A stretch of 64,000 nt of DNA, taken from assembly GCF_029439465.1 (NCBI RefSeq), contig NZ_JAROAV010000057.1:1-64000 (forward strand). Direction: 5' to 3'. Position 1 is the first letter of the stretch. Each line of letters starts with the position of its first letter. The translations under genes and the position numbers were made by a program. Below the pieces are notes generated by a model, which saw only the letters and a list, made by a program, of their open reading frames with translations, was not told the DNA's origin and searched no databases. Positions 52,904 through 62,208 of this stretch are shown here, one piece after another. The stretch comes from Luteipulveratus flavus (GTDB taxonomy: Bacteria; Actinomycetota; Actinomycetes; Actinomycetales; Dermatophilaceae).

Positions 52904-53463
52904 GCGCCACCGTGCTCGTGCTCTGCACGGCCAACCGGTGCCGGTCGCCCTACGCCGCAGCCGTGCTGCAGAGGGCGCTGGACGAGCGCGGCGTGCGGGC
53001 CACCGTCCGATCGGCCGGCTTCCTGCTGTCCGGGCAGCCCGTCCCGGAGACCGGGGTCAGGACGTTGCGCCGACGCGGGTACGACCTGTCCGAGCACCTC
53101 AGCACCCGGCTGACCCCGGCCCTGCTGCAGCACAGCGACCTCGTCGTGACGATGGCCCGCTCCCACGTCCGCGAGGTCACCGCGCAGGAGCCCTCCGCCT
53201 GGCCGCGGACCTTCACGCTGACCGAGCTGGCCACCCTGGCGCCCGCCGACCGCCCGAGCGCGGAGGAGGACGTGCCGGCCTGGACGAGCCGTGTCGGCGC
53301 CGCGCGTCCGGCCGGGGCCGCGCTCGGCGACGAGGGCGACGTCCTCGATCCCATCGGTCGACGCCGCGGCGCCTGGAAGGCCATGGCCGACCAGATCGAG
53401 CACGGGGCGTCGGCCGCGGTGGACGCCCTGGCGCCGGCCCTCCGGCGGCAGGTGAGGACCTGA
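52900..53463 (+). CDS. Low-molecular-weight protein tyrosine phosphatase
   Basis: A 187-residue enzyme with the CX5R loop in CTANRCRS (Cys 9, Arg 15) and a C-terminal DP pair in VLDPIGR as the general acid, typical of LMW-PTPs. In polysaccharide clusters these dephosphorylate the BY-kinase. Two BY-kinases lie in this window, at 20182 and 37758, and this is the only such phosphatase. GTG 52900 overlaps the upstream stop. The family usually has 150-170 residues, so the C-terminus is slightly long. Confidence 0.88.
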   Translation: MSATVLVLCTANRCRSPYAAAVLQRALDERGVRATVRSAGFLLSGQPVPETGVRTLRRRGYDLSEHLSTRLTPALLQHSDLVVTMARSHVREVTAQEPSAWPRTFTLTELATLAPADRPSAEEDVPAWTSRVGAARPAGAALGDEGDVLDPIGRRRGAWKAMADQIEHGASAAVDALAPALRRQVRT

Positions 53464-53464
53464 C

Positions 53465-54796
53465 ATGGGCAGGCTGCAGCTGCCGCGGTGGCTCGAGGAC
53501 GTCGGCGTCTGGACCCGGCGGGCCGTGCTGACCGTCCTGGCCGTCGTGGTCGTCGCCGGGATCGGAGCCCTCTCGGTCCGTAGCCCGATGGAAGGCGCCC
53601 TGGCCGGTGCGGTGCTGCTGGCGCTGGGCTTCGCCGCGATCGACCTCGGCTACCTCGCGGTGCTGTGCCTCCCCGCCACGTTCCTCATGGCTCGTGCCGG
53701 AGGAGCGCTCAGCATCTCCGACCTCGTCCTGTTCGGCGCCTTCGTCCCCGCGGCCCTGCTCGTGGTCAGGGAGGAGGCGGGCGAGCTGCGCCCGTTGGTG
53801 TGGCTGGCCATCGTCTACCAGGCGAGCCTGGTCCCGACCCTGGCGCTCAACCCGTACAAGGCGAACGTGATCGAGTGGGTCCACGAGCTGGTTCTCGTAC
53901 TCGGCGCCCTGGTCATCGGGTGGGTCATCGGCTGGCAGGGCAGGGCGCGCCTGGCCCTGTCGCTCTACCTTGTGATGGCCGTGGCCATCGGCGTGTGCGC
54001 TTCCGTCACCGCCCTGGCGACGTTCGCCTCGAGCGGGCGGTTCGAGCCGGTGTACCTGCCCGGGCTGCACAAGAACCTCATCGGCAACGCGTTGGCGTTC
54101 GCCACCGTGCTGACGTACGCCCGTCCGGCGTGGCTGCGCTGGAATCCTCGCTGGGCGGGTGCGGCCATGGTGGTCTGCCTCAGCGGCTGCCTCGCAGCGC
54201 AGGCCAAGCAGGCTCTGGTGAGCGTGGTCGTGGGCATCCTCATCGTCAGCCTGCGCTCGCGCCGCCTGGGCCTGCGGGGCTGGTTCATGGTCGCCGCGAC
54301 CGTCCCGCTCAGCTACTTCGTGTGGCAGGTGGTGAGCGAGCAGCTGAGCTCGTCCAACAACTTCAACTCCGCCCATCAGCGGCTGACCTGGTACGACCGC
54401 TCGATCGAGATCTGGGACCAGTCGCCGCTGTTCGGCGTCGGCCTGCGGTGGTGGTACACCGCGCGCTTCCCCGACACCGGTTTCCAGCCGCCCAACGTCG
54501 AGCTGGAGATGCTGAGCAGCGCAGGCGTCCTCGGCCTCGCCGGTCTGGTCACCCTGACGATCGGCGCGATGCTGTGGCTGCGGACCCTGAGCCCCGCGTA
54601 CGGCACGATCGCCATCGCGATCATCGCGATGCGCTTCACACAAGGTCAGTTCGACCTGTTCTGGGTCGCGGGGATGTCCTCGTTCCCGTGGCTCGTCACG
54701 GGCATCGCCGTCGGAGCCCTGGCGCGCTCCCGCCATGCCGAGGAGAGCACGGCGACGGTCCCGTCGCCCGAGCCGGCGAGAGCGAGGACGGCATGA
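53465..54796 (+). CDS. Second O-antigen ligase/polymerase-type membrane protein
   Basis: A 443-residue multi-pass membrane protein with about 11 helices and a loop SSNNFNSAHQRLTWYDRSIEIWDQSPLFGVGLRWW typical of the Wzy_C/O-antigen-ligase family (SxHN-like and GVGLRW). It joins or polymerises lipid-linked chains outside the membrane. It starts 2 bases after the phosphatase stop and overlaps the next glycosyltransferase by 4 bases. Confidence 0.85.
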   Translation: MGRLQLPRWLEDVGVWTRRAVLTVLAVVVVAGIGALSVRSPMEGALAGAVLLALGFAAIDLGYLAVLCLPATFLMARAGGALSISDLVLFGAFVPAALLVVREEAGELRPLVWLAIVYQASLVPTLALNPYKANVIEWVHELVLVLGALVIGWVIGWQGRARLALSLYLVMAVAIGVCASVTALATFASSGRFEPVYLPGLHKNLIGNALAFATVLTYARPAWLRWNPRWAGAAMVVCLSGCLAAQAKQALVSVVVGILIVSLRSRRLGLRGWFMVAATVPLSYFVWQVVSEQLSSSNNFNSAHQRLTWYDRSIEIWDQSPLFGVGLRWWYTARFPDTGFQPPNVELEMLSSAGVLGLAGLVTLTIGAMLWLRTLSPAYGTIAIAIIAMRFTQGQFDLFWVAGMSSFPWLVTGIAVGALARSRHAEESTATVPSPEPARARTA

Positions 54797-55938
54797 GAGT
54801 GGCGACGGCCGCGTACGCGTTCGACTACGCCGGTGGGATCGAGCGGGCGGCGTACGAGGTCGCGACCCGGATCGCCGCGGGCGGCACCGACATGGACCTG
54901 TACGCCCACCGCATCGACCCGCGGCCGGAGCCTCCGCTCACCTGGCACCCTGTCGCGATGCCCGTGCACGTGCCGTTCGCGACGGCCCTCCTCTTCTCAC
55001 GGCAGGCGACGCGCGCTCTGGACTACCGGGCGTACGACATCGTCCACAACCAGGGCGGCTGTGCGCTGCGGCGCCAGGACGTCATCACCGCGCACAGCTG
55101 CCACCGCGCGTGGTGGCAGCTGAAGCTGGAGAACGGTGAACGCACCCGCGCGCTGCTGAACCCGCAGCACCACGCCGTGCTACGGGTCGAGGGCGCGAAC
55201 TACCGACCCGGCGCGTACCAGCACGTGATCGCCGTGTCCCAGGGTGTCGCCCGCGAGATCGAGCACCACTACGGAGTTCCCCGCAGTGCCATCACGGTCG
55301 TTCCCAACGGCGTGGACGCCGCCCTGTTCGCCCCACCGGACCACGCGGCGCAACGCGCGCAGGAGCGGCGCCGTCACGGGTTCACCGATGACGAGGTCGT
55401 GCTGCTCTGGGTGGGCAAGGAGTTCCGCCGCAAGGGCCTCGGGCCCGTGGTCGAGGCCCTTGCCCAGCTGCCCGACCACGTCCGCCTGCTCGCGGTCGGC
55501 GGCGACCACCAGGAGCCGTTCCGAGCGCTGGCGCGGGCCAACGGCGTCGCCGACCGCGTGGTCTTCGCCGGCCACTCGTCGCACGTCCATCGCCTGTTCC
55601 AGGCCGGGGACGTGTTCGTGCTGCCCACGCTGTACGAGGCGTTCGCGCTGGTGACCCTCGAGGCCGCGGCCGCCGGGCTCCCGCTCGTCGTGACCCGCGT
55701 CAACGGCACCGAGGACTTCGTCCGCGAGGGCAGCAACGGCGCCTTCGTCGAGCGTGCGCCGGGCTCGGTCGCCGCTGCCCTCGCGCCGCTCGTCTCCGAC
55801 CGCCAGCTGCGACGACGCATGGGCGAGCAGGCACGGCGCGACGTGCAGGGGTACACCTGGGACGCCGCCGCGCGGCGCACCCAGGAGGTGTACGACGAGG
55901 TCCACGAGCGCAGATGTCGTCGCCGGAGGTCGGCATGA
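54793..55938 (+). CDS. GT4-family glycosyltransferase
   Basis: A 381-residue GT-B protein. N-terminal RVATAAYAFDYAGGIERAAYE binds the acceptor; the donor domain has LLWVGKEFRRKGLGPVV and E-x7-E in LYEAFALVTLEAAAAG. ATGA overlap with the upstream polymerase gene and with the ABC ATPase gene. Its arginine-rich C-terminus (ERRCRRRRS) may hold it to the membrane. Confidence 0.87.
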   Translation: MRVATAAYAFDYAGGIERAAYEVATRIAAGGTDMDLYAHRIDPRPEPPLTWHPVAMPVHVPFATALLFSRQATRALDYRAYDIVHNQGGCALRRQDVITAHSCHRAWWQLKLENGERTRALLNPQHHAVLRVEGANYRPGAYQHVIAVSQGVAREIEHHYGVPRSAITVVPNGVDAALFAPPDHAAQRAQERRRHGFTDDEVVLLWVGKEFRRKGLGPVVEALAQLPDHVRLLAVGGDHQEPFRALARANGVADRVVFAGHSSHVHRLFQAGDVFVLPTLYEAFALVTLEAAAAGLPLVVTRVNGTEDFVREGSNGAFVERAPGSVAAALAPLVSDRQLRRRMGEQARRDVQGYTWDAAARRTQEVYDEVHERRCRRRRSA

Positions 55939-57287
55939 CACCCCGCAACCACCCACGCCACCCAGCAACGGCCAGCAGCCCGGACCGCCGGGACGTGCCG
56001 GACGGAGGACCACCGATGAGCACCTCTCGTGCGGGCACGAGCCGTCGCGTCGGCTCGCCCCCCGAGCCGACGGCTCCGGCGACCGGAGCGCCGGCCGTGT
56101 CGGTGCGCAACCTGTCCAAGACGTACCGGATCGCTCGCGCCGGTGATCGTCCCGCGACCGCGGCGGAGGCCGTCCTGCGGCGGGCCCGGCACCCGCTGCA
56201 GCGCCAGTCGTACGACGTCATGCATGCGCTCGAGGACGTCACCTTCGACATCCCGTGGGGCTCGGCCGTCGGGATCGTCGGGCGCAACGGCGCCGGCAAG
56301 TCGACGCTGCTGAAGATCCTGACCCGCATCACGGCACCCTCGGGCGGGCGGATCGAGCTCGGCGGGCGGGTCGGCAGCCTGCTGGAGATCGGCACCGGTT
56401 TCCATCCCGAGCTGACCGGCCGCGAGAACATCTACCTGAACGGCACGCTGCTCGGGATGCGGCGCAAGGAGATCCAGCGCCGGTTCGACGAGATCGTCGA
56501 GTTCTCCGGGGTCGAGAAGTTCCTCGAGACCCAGGTCAAGCGCTACTCCTCGGGCATGTACATCCGGCTCGCCTTCGCCGTGGCCGCCCATCTCGAGACG
56601 GAGATCCTGGCCATCGACGAGGTGCTCGCCGTGGGCGACGTCGAGTTCCAGAACAAGTGCATCGCCAAGATGCGCGACGTCGCGCGTGACGGCCGCACGG
56701 TGCTGTACGTCAGCCACCAGATCCAGACGGTCAAGGCCCTGTGCTCCTCGGCGATGTACCTCGAGGCCGGTCGCCTGGTCGAGATGGGCAGCGTCGACCG
56801 GGCGATCGAGCTCTACACCTCCTCGTTCGCACAGGCCGCGCAGCAGCAGCTGGACGCCGGTCGCCGCCCGGGCACCGGCGAGCTGCGGTTCGCCTCGGCC
56901 CAGCCGAGCAAGGAGGTCTACCGCCCGGACGACGACAAGGTGATCGAGTTCGCGATCCCGGGCAGCGCGTCCTCCATCGGGCAGTACTTCGTCTCGGCTC
57001 ACGTCAACAACGAGGACGGCGTCGTGATCGCCCAGTGCGACTCCCGTCTGGTCGGGCGCTGGTTCGACCCGGGTGAGGAGGTCCGCGGCCGCCTCACGCT
57101 GCGAGCACCCTGGCTCAAACCGGGCCGCTACACCGTCGATCTGTACCTGTGCAAGACCGGCATCCTCGACGCCTGGGAGGGGTCGTGCACGTTCACCGTC
57201 CTGCCCGTGCTGCCCTACCCCGACGCGGCGAGCGCCGACGGGTCCGAGAAGGGAGTGGTCTTCGGTGACTTCGTCTACGACAGCTGA
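55935..57287 (+). CDS. wzt: Wzt-type ABC transporter ATPase with glycan-binding C-terminus
   Basis: About 450 residues. Walker A GRNGAGKST (about 117-125), signature YSSGM (204-208) and Walker B LAIDE (225-229) lie in an ABC domain of the TagH/Wzt kind. A C-terminal beta-sandwich (about 305-440: FVSAHVNNEDGVVIAQCDS and GRYTVDLYLCKTG) corresponds to the Wzt substrate-recognition domain that binds the chain terminus. Start is ATG 55935 (ATGA overlap, GGAGG) or ATG 56016 (also GGAGG). With the permease it exports a completed polysaccharide. Confidence 0.9.
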   Translation: MTPRNHPRHPATASSPDRRDVPDGGPPMSTSRAGTSRRVGSPPEPTAPATGAPAVSVRNLSKTYRIARAGDRPATAAEAVLRRARHPLQRQSYDVMHALEDVTFDIPWGSAVGIVGRNGAGKSTLLKILTRITAPSGGRIELGGRVGSLLEIGTGFHPELTGRENIYLNGTLLGMRRKEIQRRFDEIVEFSGVEKFLETQVKRYSSGMYIRLAFAVAAHLETEILAIDEVLAVGDVEFQNKCIAKMRDVARDGRTVLYVSHQIQTVKALCSSAMYLEAGRLVEMGSVDRAIELYTSSFAQAAQQQLDAGRRPGTGELRFASAQPSKEVYRPDDDKVIEFAIPGSASSIGQYFVSAHVNNEDGVVIAQCDSRLVGRWFDPGEEVRGRLTLRAPWLKPGRYTVDLYLCKTGILDAWEGSCTFTVLPVLPYPDAASADGSEKGVVFGDFVYDS

Positions 57288-58107
57288 GGCCCGTCGCATC
57301 GTCATCTCTGCGCCCGGCCGGTTCCGGCTGCCGGCGCCGCGCACCCTGTGGGAGGCGCGCGAGGTGCTGTGGCGGTTCGGCCTGCGTGACATCACGCTGC
57401 GCTACCGGCAGACGTTCCTCGGCGTGATCTGGGTCGTGCTGCAACCGGCCCTGACCGCGGGCATCTTCACCCTCGTCTTCGGGAAGGTCGCGAACCTCGA
57501 CAGCGGCGGCGTCCCGTACTTCGTCTTCAGCTTCGTCGGCATGACGGCGTGGAACGTCTTCAACGGCGTCGCCACCCGGGCCGCTCCTTCGCTGGTCGCG
57601 AACTCCGCGCTGGTCTCGAAGGTGTTCTTCCCCCGCGTCCTCGTGCCGTTGTCCACCGCGTGCTCGGTCGTGGTCGACCTCGCCGTGTCGCTGGTCATGG
57701 CCGTAGGTCTCCTGTTCGCCTACGGCATCAACCCGGGCTGGGCGGTGCTGACCGCGCCGGTCTGGCTGCTCATGCTGATGCTGCTCGGGGCCGGGCTCGG
57801 CGTGGCCGCGTCGGCCCTGATGGTCCGCTACCGCGACGTCGGCTACATCCTTCCGTTCGCCTTGCAGGCGCTGCTCTACATCAGCCCGATCGCGTACGCG
57901 CTCTCGGCCGTTCCCGCGAAGTACGAGATCTTCTACCAGGTCAACCCGTTGTCGTGGCTGCTGCAGTGCGTGCGCTGGTCCTTGCTGGGCCAGCCCATGC
58001 CGCCGTGGTGGCAGATCGGCGGGTCGGTGGCCGCGTCCGTGGGCGCCTTCCTGCTCGGGGTGCTGGTGTTCGAGCAGCTCGAGCGCGAGTTCGCGGACGT
58101 GATCTGA
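57265..58107 (+). CDS. wzm: Wzm-type ABC transporter permease
   Basis: A 280-residue ABC-2 permease with six membrane helices and the conserved N-terminal segment RDITLRYRQTFLGVIWVVLQP. Forms the channel for the ATPase upstream. GTG 57265 overlaps the ATPase gene by 23 bases. The pair implies ABC-dependent export in addition to the flippase-dependent route at 24732. Confidence 0.9.
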   Translation: MTSSTTAEARRIVISAPGRFRLPAPRTLWEAREVLWRFGLRDITLRYRQTFLGVIWVVLQPALTAGIFTLVFGKVANLDSGGVPYFVFSFVGMTAWNVFNGVATRAAPSLVANSALVSKVFFPRVLVPLSTACSVVVDLAVSLVMAVGLLFAYGINPGWAVLTAPVWLLMLMLLGAGLGVAASALMVRYRDVGYILPFALQALLYISPIAYALSAVPAKYEIFYQVNPLSWLLQCVRWSLLGQPMPPWWQIGGSVAASVGAFLLGVLVFEQLEREFADVI

Positions 58108-58108
58108 G

Positions 58109-59161
58109 ATGCCCGACCGGCACCGTCTCGTCCTGCACACACTGGCGACATCGCACCCGATGGGTCTGCAGGTGTACGACGACCAGGTCGCCGCCGGTCT
58201 CCCCGCCGAGCTCGGGGACCCCTGGGAGGTCCGTCGGCGGGTGGGCCGCACGTTGCGTTCACCGCTGGCCGGCGACGTCCGCGTCCCCGGTGCGGTGCTG
58301 AGTGGCGACCGGCCGTGGCTCCGCGCTGCCTACGGCCGGGCCACCGCGCCCCGTGCGGACCTCGTGCACCGGATGGACCTCGGCTGCCCGCCCACCGGAG
58401 GTCCCGAGGTGCTGACGCTGCACGACGTGGTCGCCTGGCGTTTCCCCGACGAGGGCATGCCACCCCGGTCGGTGCACCGCGAGGTCCGGGCGGCGGCCGC
58501 GGTCATCTGCCCGTCGCAGCACACCGCGGAGGATGTTGCGCGGCTGTTCGGCATCGAGCCCGTGGTCATCCCGAACGGCGTCGGTCAGGAGTTCTTCTCC
58601 GCGGCGCCGCTCGACCCGGACGAGCGTGCCGCTCTGGGGGTCCAGGGCCCGTTCGTGCTGCACGCGCAGGGCGCCACGCTGCGCAAGAACCTCCATGGCC
58701 TGGCGGCCGCGTGGTCGGTGGTCACGGCCAAGCGTCCGGACGTCCGCCTGGTGATGACCGGTCCACCGCACTCCCGCCGCACCGGTCTGTTCGGGGACCA
58801 GCCCTCGGTGAGGATGCTCGGCCGGGTCGAGGAGGGTCTGGTGCCGCGCCTGATGGCGTCCGCGGAGGCCGTCGTGGTGCCCTCCCTGTACGAGGGGTTC
58901 GGCTTTCCCGCCCTGGAGGCCATGGCCGCCGGCACCCCGGTCGTCGCGGCCTCTCGCAGCAGCCTTCCGGAGGTCTGTGCGGACGCCGCGGTGCTGTGCG
59001 AGCCGGACGGGCGATCGTTGGCCGAGGCACTCCTCGCGGTCCTGGACGACCGTCCCGTCGAGCTCGTCCGACGCGGCGCCCGCCGGGCCGCGGAGTACAC
59101 CTGGGCGCGCAGCGTGCGAGCACACGCCCGGCTGTACACATCGCTCGTGGGCAGCGCGTGA
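58109..59161 (+). CDS. GT4-family glycosyltransferase
   Basis: A 350-residue GT-B enzyme with LTLHDVVAWRFPDEGMP in the N-terminal domain and E-x7-E in SLYEGFGFPALEAMAAG. The pattern FVLHAQGATLRKNLHGL (donor-domain start) is like GT4 enzymes of mannan or rhamnan synthesis. It starts one base after the permease stop. Overlaps the next gene by 4 bases. Confidence 0.87.
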   Translation: MPDRHRLVLHTLATSHPMGLQVYDDQVAAGLPAELGDPWEVRRRVGRTLRSPLAGDVRVPGAVLSGDRPWLRAAYGRATAPRADLVHRMDLGCPPTGGPEVLTLHDVVAWRFPDEGMPPRSVHREVRAAAAVICPSQHTAEDVARLFGIEPVVIPNGVGQEFFSAAPLDPDERAALGVQGPFVLHAQGATLRKNLHGLAAAWSVVTAKRPDVRLVMTGPPHSRRTGLFGDQPSVRMLGRVEEGLVPRLMASAEAVVVPSLYEGFGFPALEAMAAGTPVVAASRSSLPEVCADAAVLCEPDGRSLAEALLAVLDDRPVELVRRGARRAAEYTWARSVRAHARLYTSLVGSA

Positions 59162-60312
59162 AGAGCAGCCGTATCGCCCTGGTCCCGAGCGCATTCCATC
59201 CCGACACCGGGGGCGTCGAGGAGCACACCAGGCAGGTCGCGCTGGGCCTCGCCGACTGCGGTCACCACGTCGAGGTCTGGACCGTCCGGGTGCGGGACGA
59301 TGCTGCGACGGACGAGGTGGACGGGATCGCCGTACGACGACTGCCCTGCCCTCTTCCGAGTGCACGACCGGCTGCGGCGGCGCGGTTCGCCCAGGCCCTG
59401 CCGGCCGCCTGGCGCGCCTGGACCGATGCGGCCGCGCGCTTCCGGCCGGACCTGCTCCACGTGCAGTGCTTCGGGCCCAACGGGGTGTACGCCGACCGGC
59501 TCGCTCGGCGCCGACGCCTGCCACTCGTCCTGAGCACGCACGGCGAGCTGGTCGCCGACGACTTCAACGCCTTCTCCCACTCGTGGACGCTGCGCGCCGG
59601 TCTGCGCTCGGCGATGCGCAACGCCACCGTGACCGGATGCTCGGAGTTCGCGCTCGACGGGCTACGCGACACCATGGGCCTACCCGCCGGGGCAGGCACC
59701 GTCGTGCCCAACGGCGTCGACCTGCACGGCGAGCCACCGAGCCCCACCTGGCGGCCCCCGGCCGACCGCTACGTCCTCGCCCTCGGCCGTGCCGTCCACA
59801 ACAAGGGCTTCGATCTGCTGCTGGAGGCCTACGCCCGGATCGCCCCGCACGTGGGCGCCGACCTGGTGATCGGCGGCGATGGCCCGGCCTCACCTGCTCT
59901 GCGCGCACGCGCGGCCGAGCTGGGCGTCGGGCACCGCGTCCATCTGCTCGGCCGCCTGGCCCGCGACGAGGTGGCCGCGGCGATGGAGCACGCGAGCGTG
60001 CTCGCCCTGCCGAGCCGGGTCGAGTCCTTCGGCATCGTGATCCTGGAGGCGTGGCGCGCCGGTGTCCCCGTCGTGGCGACCGATCGAGGCGGACCGGCGG
60101 GCATCGTGACCCCGGGACAGGACGGCCTCCTCGTGGACCCGACGGACACGGCGGCGCTGGCCGCCGCACTCCGCGACCTGCTGAGCGACCCCGCGCGCGC
60201 GGCCGGCATGGGCGCGTGCGGACGGGCCCGCGTACAGCATCTGACCTGGGACGACACCGTGGCGGCGTACGAGCGGCTGTATGCCTCTCGCCTGCTACCG
60301 CAGAGCCGGTGA
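59158..60312 (+). CDS. GT4-family glycosyltransferase
   Basis: A 384-residue GT-B protein with HPDTGGVEEHTRQVA at the acceptor site, VLALGRAVHNKGFDLLL at the donor domain, and E-x7-E in SRVESFGIVILEAWRAG. GTG 59158 overlaps the preceding stop (GTGA). Part of the forward glycan operon after the ABC transporter. Confidence 0.87.
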   Translation: MKSSRIALVPSAFHPDTGGVEEHTRQVALGLADCGHHVEVWTVRVRDDAATDEVDGIAVRRLPCPLPSARPAAAARFAQALPAAWRAWTDAAARFRPDLLHVQCFGPNGVYADRLARRRRLPLVLSTHGELVADDFNAFSHSWTLRAGLRSAMRNATVTGCSEFALDGLRDTMGLPAGAGTVVPNGVDLHGEPPSPTWRPPADRYVLALGRAVHNKGFDLLLEAYARIAPHVGADLVIGGDGPASPALRARAAELGVGHRVHLLGRLARDEVAAAMEHASVLALPSRVESFGIVILEAWRAGVPVVATDRGGPAGIVTPGQDGLLVDPTDTAALAAALRDLLSDPARAAGMGACGRARVQHLTWDDTVAAYERLYASRLLPQSR

Positions 60313-60352
60313 AGCCCGGCGCGAGACCACGCACTCGCCCTATCCTTGGCCC

Positions 60353-61324
60353 ATGAACGACACCTCACGCGGGGGGCGTGAGCTGACGGTGACGGCGCTG
60401 GTCGTGACCTACAACCGCCCCGATCACGTCCGCCAGTGTCTGACGCACCTGCGGCATCAGACGCAGGCACCCGACCAGGTCGTCGTGGTGGACGCCTCGC
60501 CCGAGGAGACGACGTACGAGATCATCGCGCGGGAGTTCCCCGAGGTGGAGTACCTCCGCAACCCGTTCGGTGCCGGCAGCACCGCCACGTCGCGCGCCAT
60601 CGGTCTGACCGCCGCGCACGGCGACATCCTCGCGATGGTCGACGACGACGCGTACGCCGCCGAGGACTGGTTGGCCAACCTGCTTCTGCCGTATGCCGAT
60701 CCGCAGGTCGGAGGGGTGGGTGGCCGGGCGCTGAACGGCATCGCGGGCGAGGAGTCGGAGGGTCGCGGTCAGATCGGGATGCTGCTCCCGAACGGCACGC
60801 TCACCGGCCACTTCGCCGCCGACCCCGGACGCGACATCGAAGTCGACCACCTGCTCGGCGCCAACATGTCCTTCCGTCGCCAGGTGCTGGAGGACATCGG
60901 CGGCATCGCCGACCACTACCCGGGCACCTGCCTGCGCGAGGAGACCGATATCGCGCTGCGCGTCACGGCGGCCGGCCATCGGCTCGTCTACACGCCGCGC
61001 GCGGTCGTGCGGCACGTCGCCGGTCCGTACGCCAAGGGCAAGCGCTTCGACCGGCGCTACCTCTACTTCGGCCACCGCAACCACGTCGTCCTGCTCAGTC
61101 GCACACGCGGGCCGCGCAGCGCGATGCTGCGTGAGTACCTCCAGCTCAGTGCCCGAGAGGCAGCCCGCGAGCTGGTCGGTCCGGCACGGGAGGCCGCGCG
61201 ACGACGCTCGCCGGTCGCCCTGCTGCGCGCCGGCGTCGGCGGTGGGTCCCGGGCGCTGACCGTCCTGGGCGGCACGGGCGCGGGACTGGTCGCGGCCCGA
61301 CGGGCACAGCGCACGGAGCCCTGA
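60353..61324 (+). CDS. GT2-family glycosyltransferase
   Basis: A 323-residue GT-A enzyme with TVTALVVTYNRPDHVRQCL, DXD in AMVDDDAYAAEDWL and the acceptor/catalytic region CLREETDIALRV. The C-terminal part has an amphipathic or membrane-associated tail (ARRRSPVALLRAG). ATG 60353 is the likely start although the ribosome site is weak; a 40-base gap precedes it, so a minor promoter could exist here. Confidence 0.84.
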   Translation: MNDTSRGGRELTVTALVVTYNRPDHVRQCLTHLRHQTQAPDQVVVVDASPEETTYEIIAREFPEVEYLRNPFGAGSTATSRAIGLTAAHGDILAMVDDDAYAAEDWLANLLLPYADPQVGGVGGRALNGIAGEESEGRGQIGMLLPNGTLTGHFAADPGRDIEVDHLLGANMSFRRQVLEDIGGIADHYPGTCLREETDIALRVTAAGHRLVYTPRAVVRHVAGPYAKGKRFDRRYLYFGHRNHVVLLSRTRGPRSAMLREYLQLSAREAARELVGPAREAARRRSPVALLRAGVGGGSRALTVLGGTGAGLVAARRAQRTEP

Positions 61325-61326
61325 CC

Positions 61327-62208
61327 GTGCGCCTCAACGCCTACGTCCTCGCTGCGGATCCGGCCTGGGTCGAGGAGAGCATCGGGTCCTACTACGACCT
61401 CGTCGACCGGATCGTGGTGTCGTACGACGGGAACGGCGTCTCCTGGACCGGTGCGCCGATCCGGGTGGAGGAGTCCCTGCAGCGCATCCGCGCGCTGGAC
61501 GTCGACCGCAAGATGGTCGAGGCGCCGGGGCACTTCGCCCGGCTCGACCACGAGCCCTTGGAGAACGAGACGCACCAGCGCCTGGCCGCCGCCGCGCTCG
61601 CCGGGGACGGCGCCGACTGGGTGCTCCAGCTCGACACCGACGAGGTCATGACCTCGCCCGCGGCCTTCCTGGGCAGCCTGTGCGACGCCGACGTCCGCGG
61701 GTTCGACGCGCTGGACTACCCCTCCCGGCTGCTCTACCAGCACGTGCGGGACGACCTCTACCTCGAGCAGTCGCGCCGGTTCTGGGGGGTCGCCGCCGCG
61801 TACCCCGGTCCGCTCGCCGTGCGGTCCGGGACGCCGATGGTGCACTGCCGGCAGACCGCGTCGCCGACCTTCCGGGTCGACTTCCGCGCGACGAACACCG
61901 ATCCCGCACAGGGACGCCGGTCACCGGTGCATCGGGTGATCGGCGAGGACGAGGCCGTCATGCACTACAGCTGGGTGCGCAGCGTGCCGGAGATGCGGGC
62001 CAAGTCACGCTCGTCGGGCCACGCCCGCGCCTACCAGTGGGAGCAGGAGATCGCCCGGTGGGAGCGCCGCCAGCGCCGCCCGTGGAGCGCAGTGGGTCGC
62101 ACGCCGCTGTCCGGCAGATCGGGAGGGGGCCGGGACCGCCTTCGGCTGGTGCGGGTGAGTGGGGCGCCGGATGCCGCCGCGCGCCGGCGCAACGGTCTGA
62201 GGACCTGA
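61327..62208 (+). CDS. GT2-like glycosyltransferase
   Basis: A 293-residue protein with a GT-A-like core: LNAYVLAADPAWVEESIGSYY, VLQLDTDEVMT as the DXD metal site, and a long basic C-terminus. It is less canonical than its neighbours. GTG 61327 lies 2 bases after the preceding stop; the next gene overlaps by one base (TGATG). Donor and acceptor unknown. Confidence 0.75.
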   Translation: MRLNAYVLAADPAWVEESIGSYYDLVDRIVVSYDGNGVSWTGAPIRVEESLQRIRALDVDRKMVEAPGHFARLDHEPLENETHQRLAAAALAGDGADWVLQLDTDEVMTSPAAFLGSLCDADVRGFDALDYPSRLLYQHVRDDLYLEQSRRFWGVAAAYPGPLAVRSGTPMVHCRQTASPTFRVDFRATNTDPAQGRRSPVHRVIGEDEAVMHYSWVRSVPEMRAKSRSSGHARAYQWEQEIARWERRQRRPWSAVGRTPLSGRSGGGRDRLRLVRVSGAPDAAARRRNGLRT